A stretch of 6,983 nt of DNA from Lachnospiraceae bacterium (GTDB taxonomy: Bacteria > Bacillota > Clostridia > Lachnospirales > Lachnospiraceae). A model generated the notes under the pieces. The model had not been told where the DNA came from. It did not search any database and saw nothing but the letters and a program-made list of their open reading frames with translations. Numbering within the stretch: position 1 is the first letter of the stretch; each line of letters starts with the position of its first letter. Shown here piece after piece: positions 6,903 to 6,983 of this stretch. The position numbers were made by a program, and so were the translations under genes. Where the stretch lies: NCBI GenBank assembly GCA_022798035.1, contig JAAWLS010000128.1, positions 1 through 6,983 of the forward strand, in the 5' to 3' direction.

Positions 6903-6983
6903 TTAACGTATATCGAGAAGAGACGAAGGCCTTTTTGAAAGAAGAAAATACCATACTTCTCAGAGAAGCATGAAAGAGGAGAA
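6903..6983 (+). other. Purine-rich 5' leader of the next gene, cut by the window edge
   Basis: About 80 bases follow the predicted start of transcription. GAGGAG at 6976-6981 looks like a ribosome binding site for a start just past the edge; alternatively ATG 6970 could open the gene with a weaker AGAGAAG site before it. CTTCTC (6956-6961) can pair either with GAGAAG at 6915-6920 or locally with AGAAG at 6964-6968. I do not recognise a known riboswitch or T-box core. No terminator was seen between the kinase stop and this leader. Confidence 0.4.

Noticed and set aside
6903..6983. T-box or other known riboswitch in the last leader
   Set aside because: The AG-rich start recalls a T-box stem I, but no antiterminator core or terminator is visible in the 80 bases available.

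Overview
The window reads as a chromosomal segment of a low-to-mid GC, Gram-positive anaerobe of the Clostridia, most likely Lachnospiraceae-like. This rests on the strong AGGAGG-type ribosome binding sites, two GTG starts, sigma-A-like promoters and the character of the proteins. The assignment is an inference from style; no ribosomal or other marker gene is present. All five protein genes lie on the + strand, and no convincing gene was seen on the - strand.

Region 1 (1-1591) holds a complete cytoplasmic GH32 beta-fructosidase, best read as a sucrose-6-phosphate hydrolase (ScrB/SacA type). It is probably the last gene of a sugar-use operon that begins outside the window, and it ends in a strong intrinsic terminator. 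Region 2 (1592-1769) holds a compact 98-bp inverted-repeat element with TA at both ends, which resembles a MITE or palindromic intergenic repeat. A candidate sigma-A promoter follows. Region 3 (1770-2879) is a single AI-2E/PerM-family membrane protein whose substrate cannot be read from sequence.

Region 4 (2880-6870) is a phosphate-response locus. Phased 11-bp direct repeats with TTTACA cores resemble a PhoP/PhoB box and stand before a Na+/phosphate cotransporter that carries a C-terminal PhoU domain. A 46-base gap overlapped by a hairpin then leads to an OmpR/PhoB-type response regulator, which overlaps a PhoR-like membrane histidine kinase by 4 bases. The simplest model is that phosphate shortage activates the kinase and regulator, the regulator binds the repeats and raises the transporter (and possibly its own genes by read-through), and the PhoU tail restrains uptake or signalling when phosphate is plentiful. 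The model is inferred from gene content and the repeats; nothing in the sequence proves it.

Region 5 (6867-6983) has a near-ideal promoter that starts inside the kinase stop codon and leads into a purine-rich leader for a gene that begins at or beyond the window edge. I found no clear undescribed biological system. The most interesting signals are the phased Pho-like repeats, the 98-bp inverted-repeat element, and the stop-codon hairpin between transporter and regulator.
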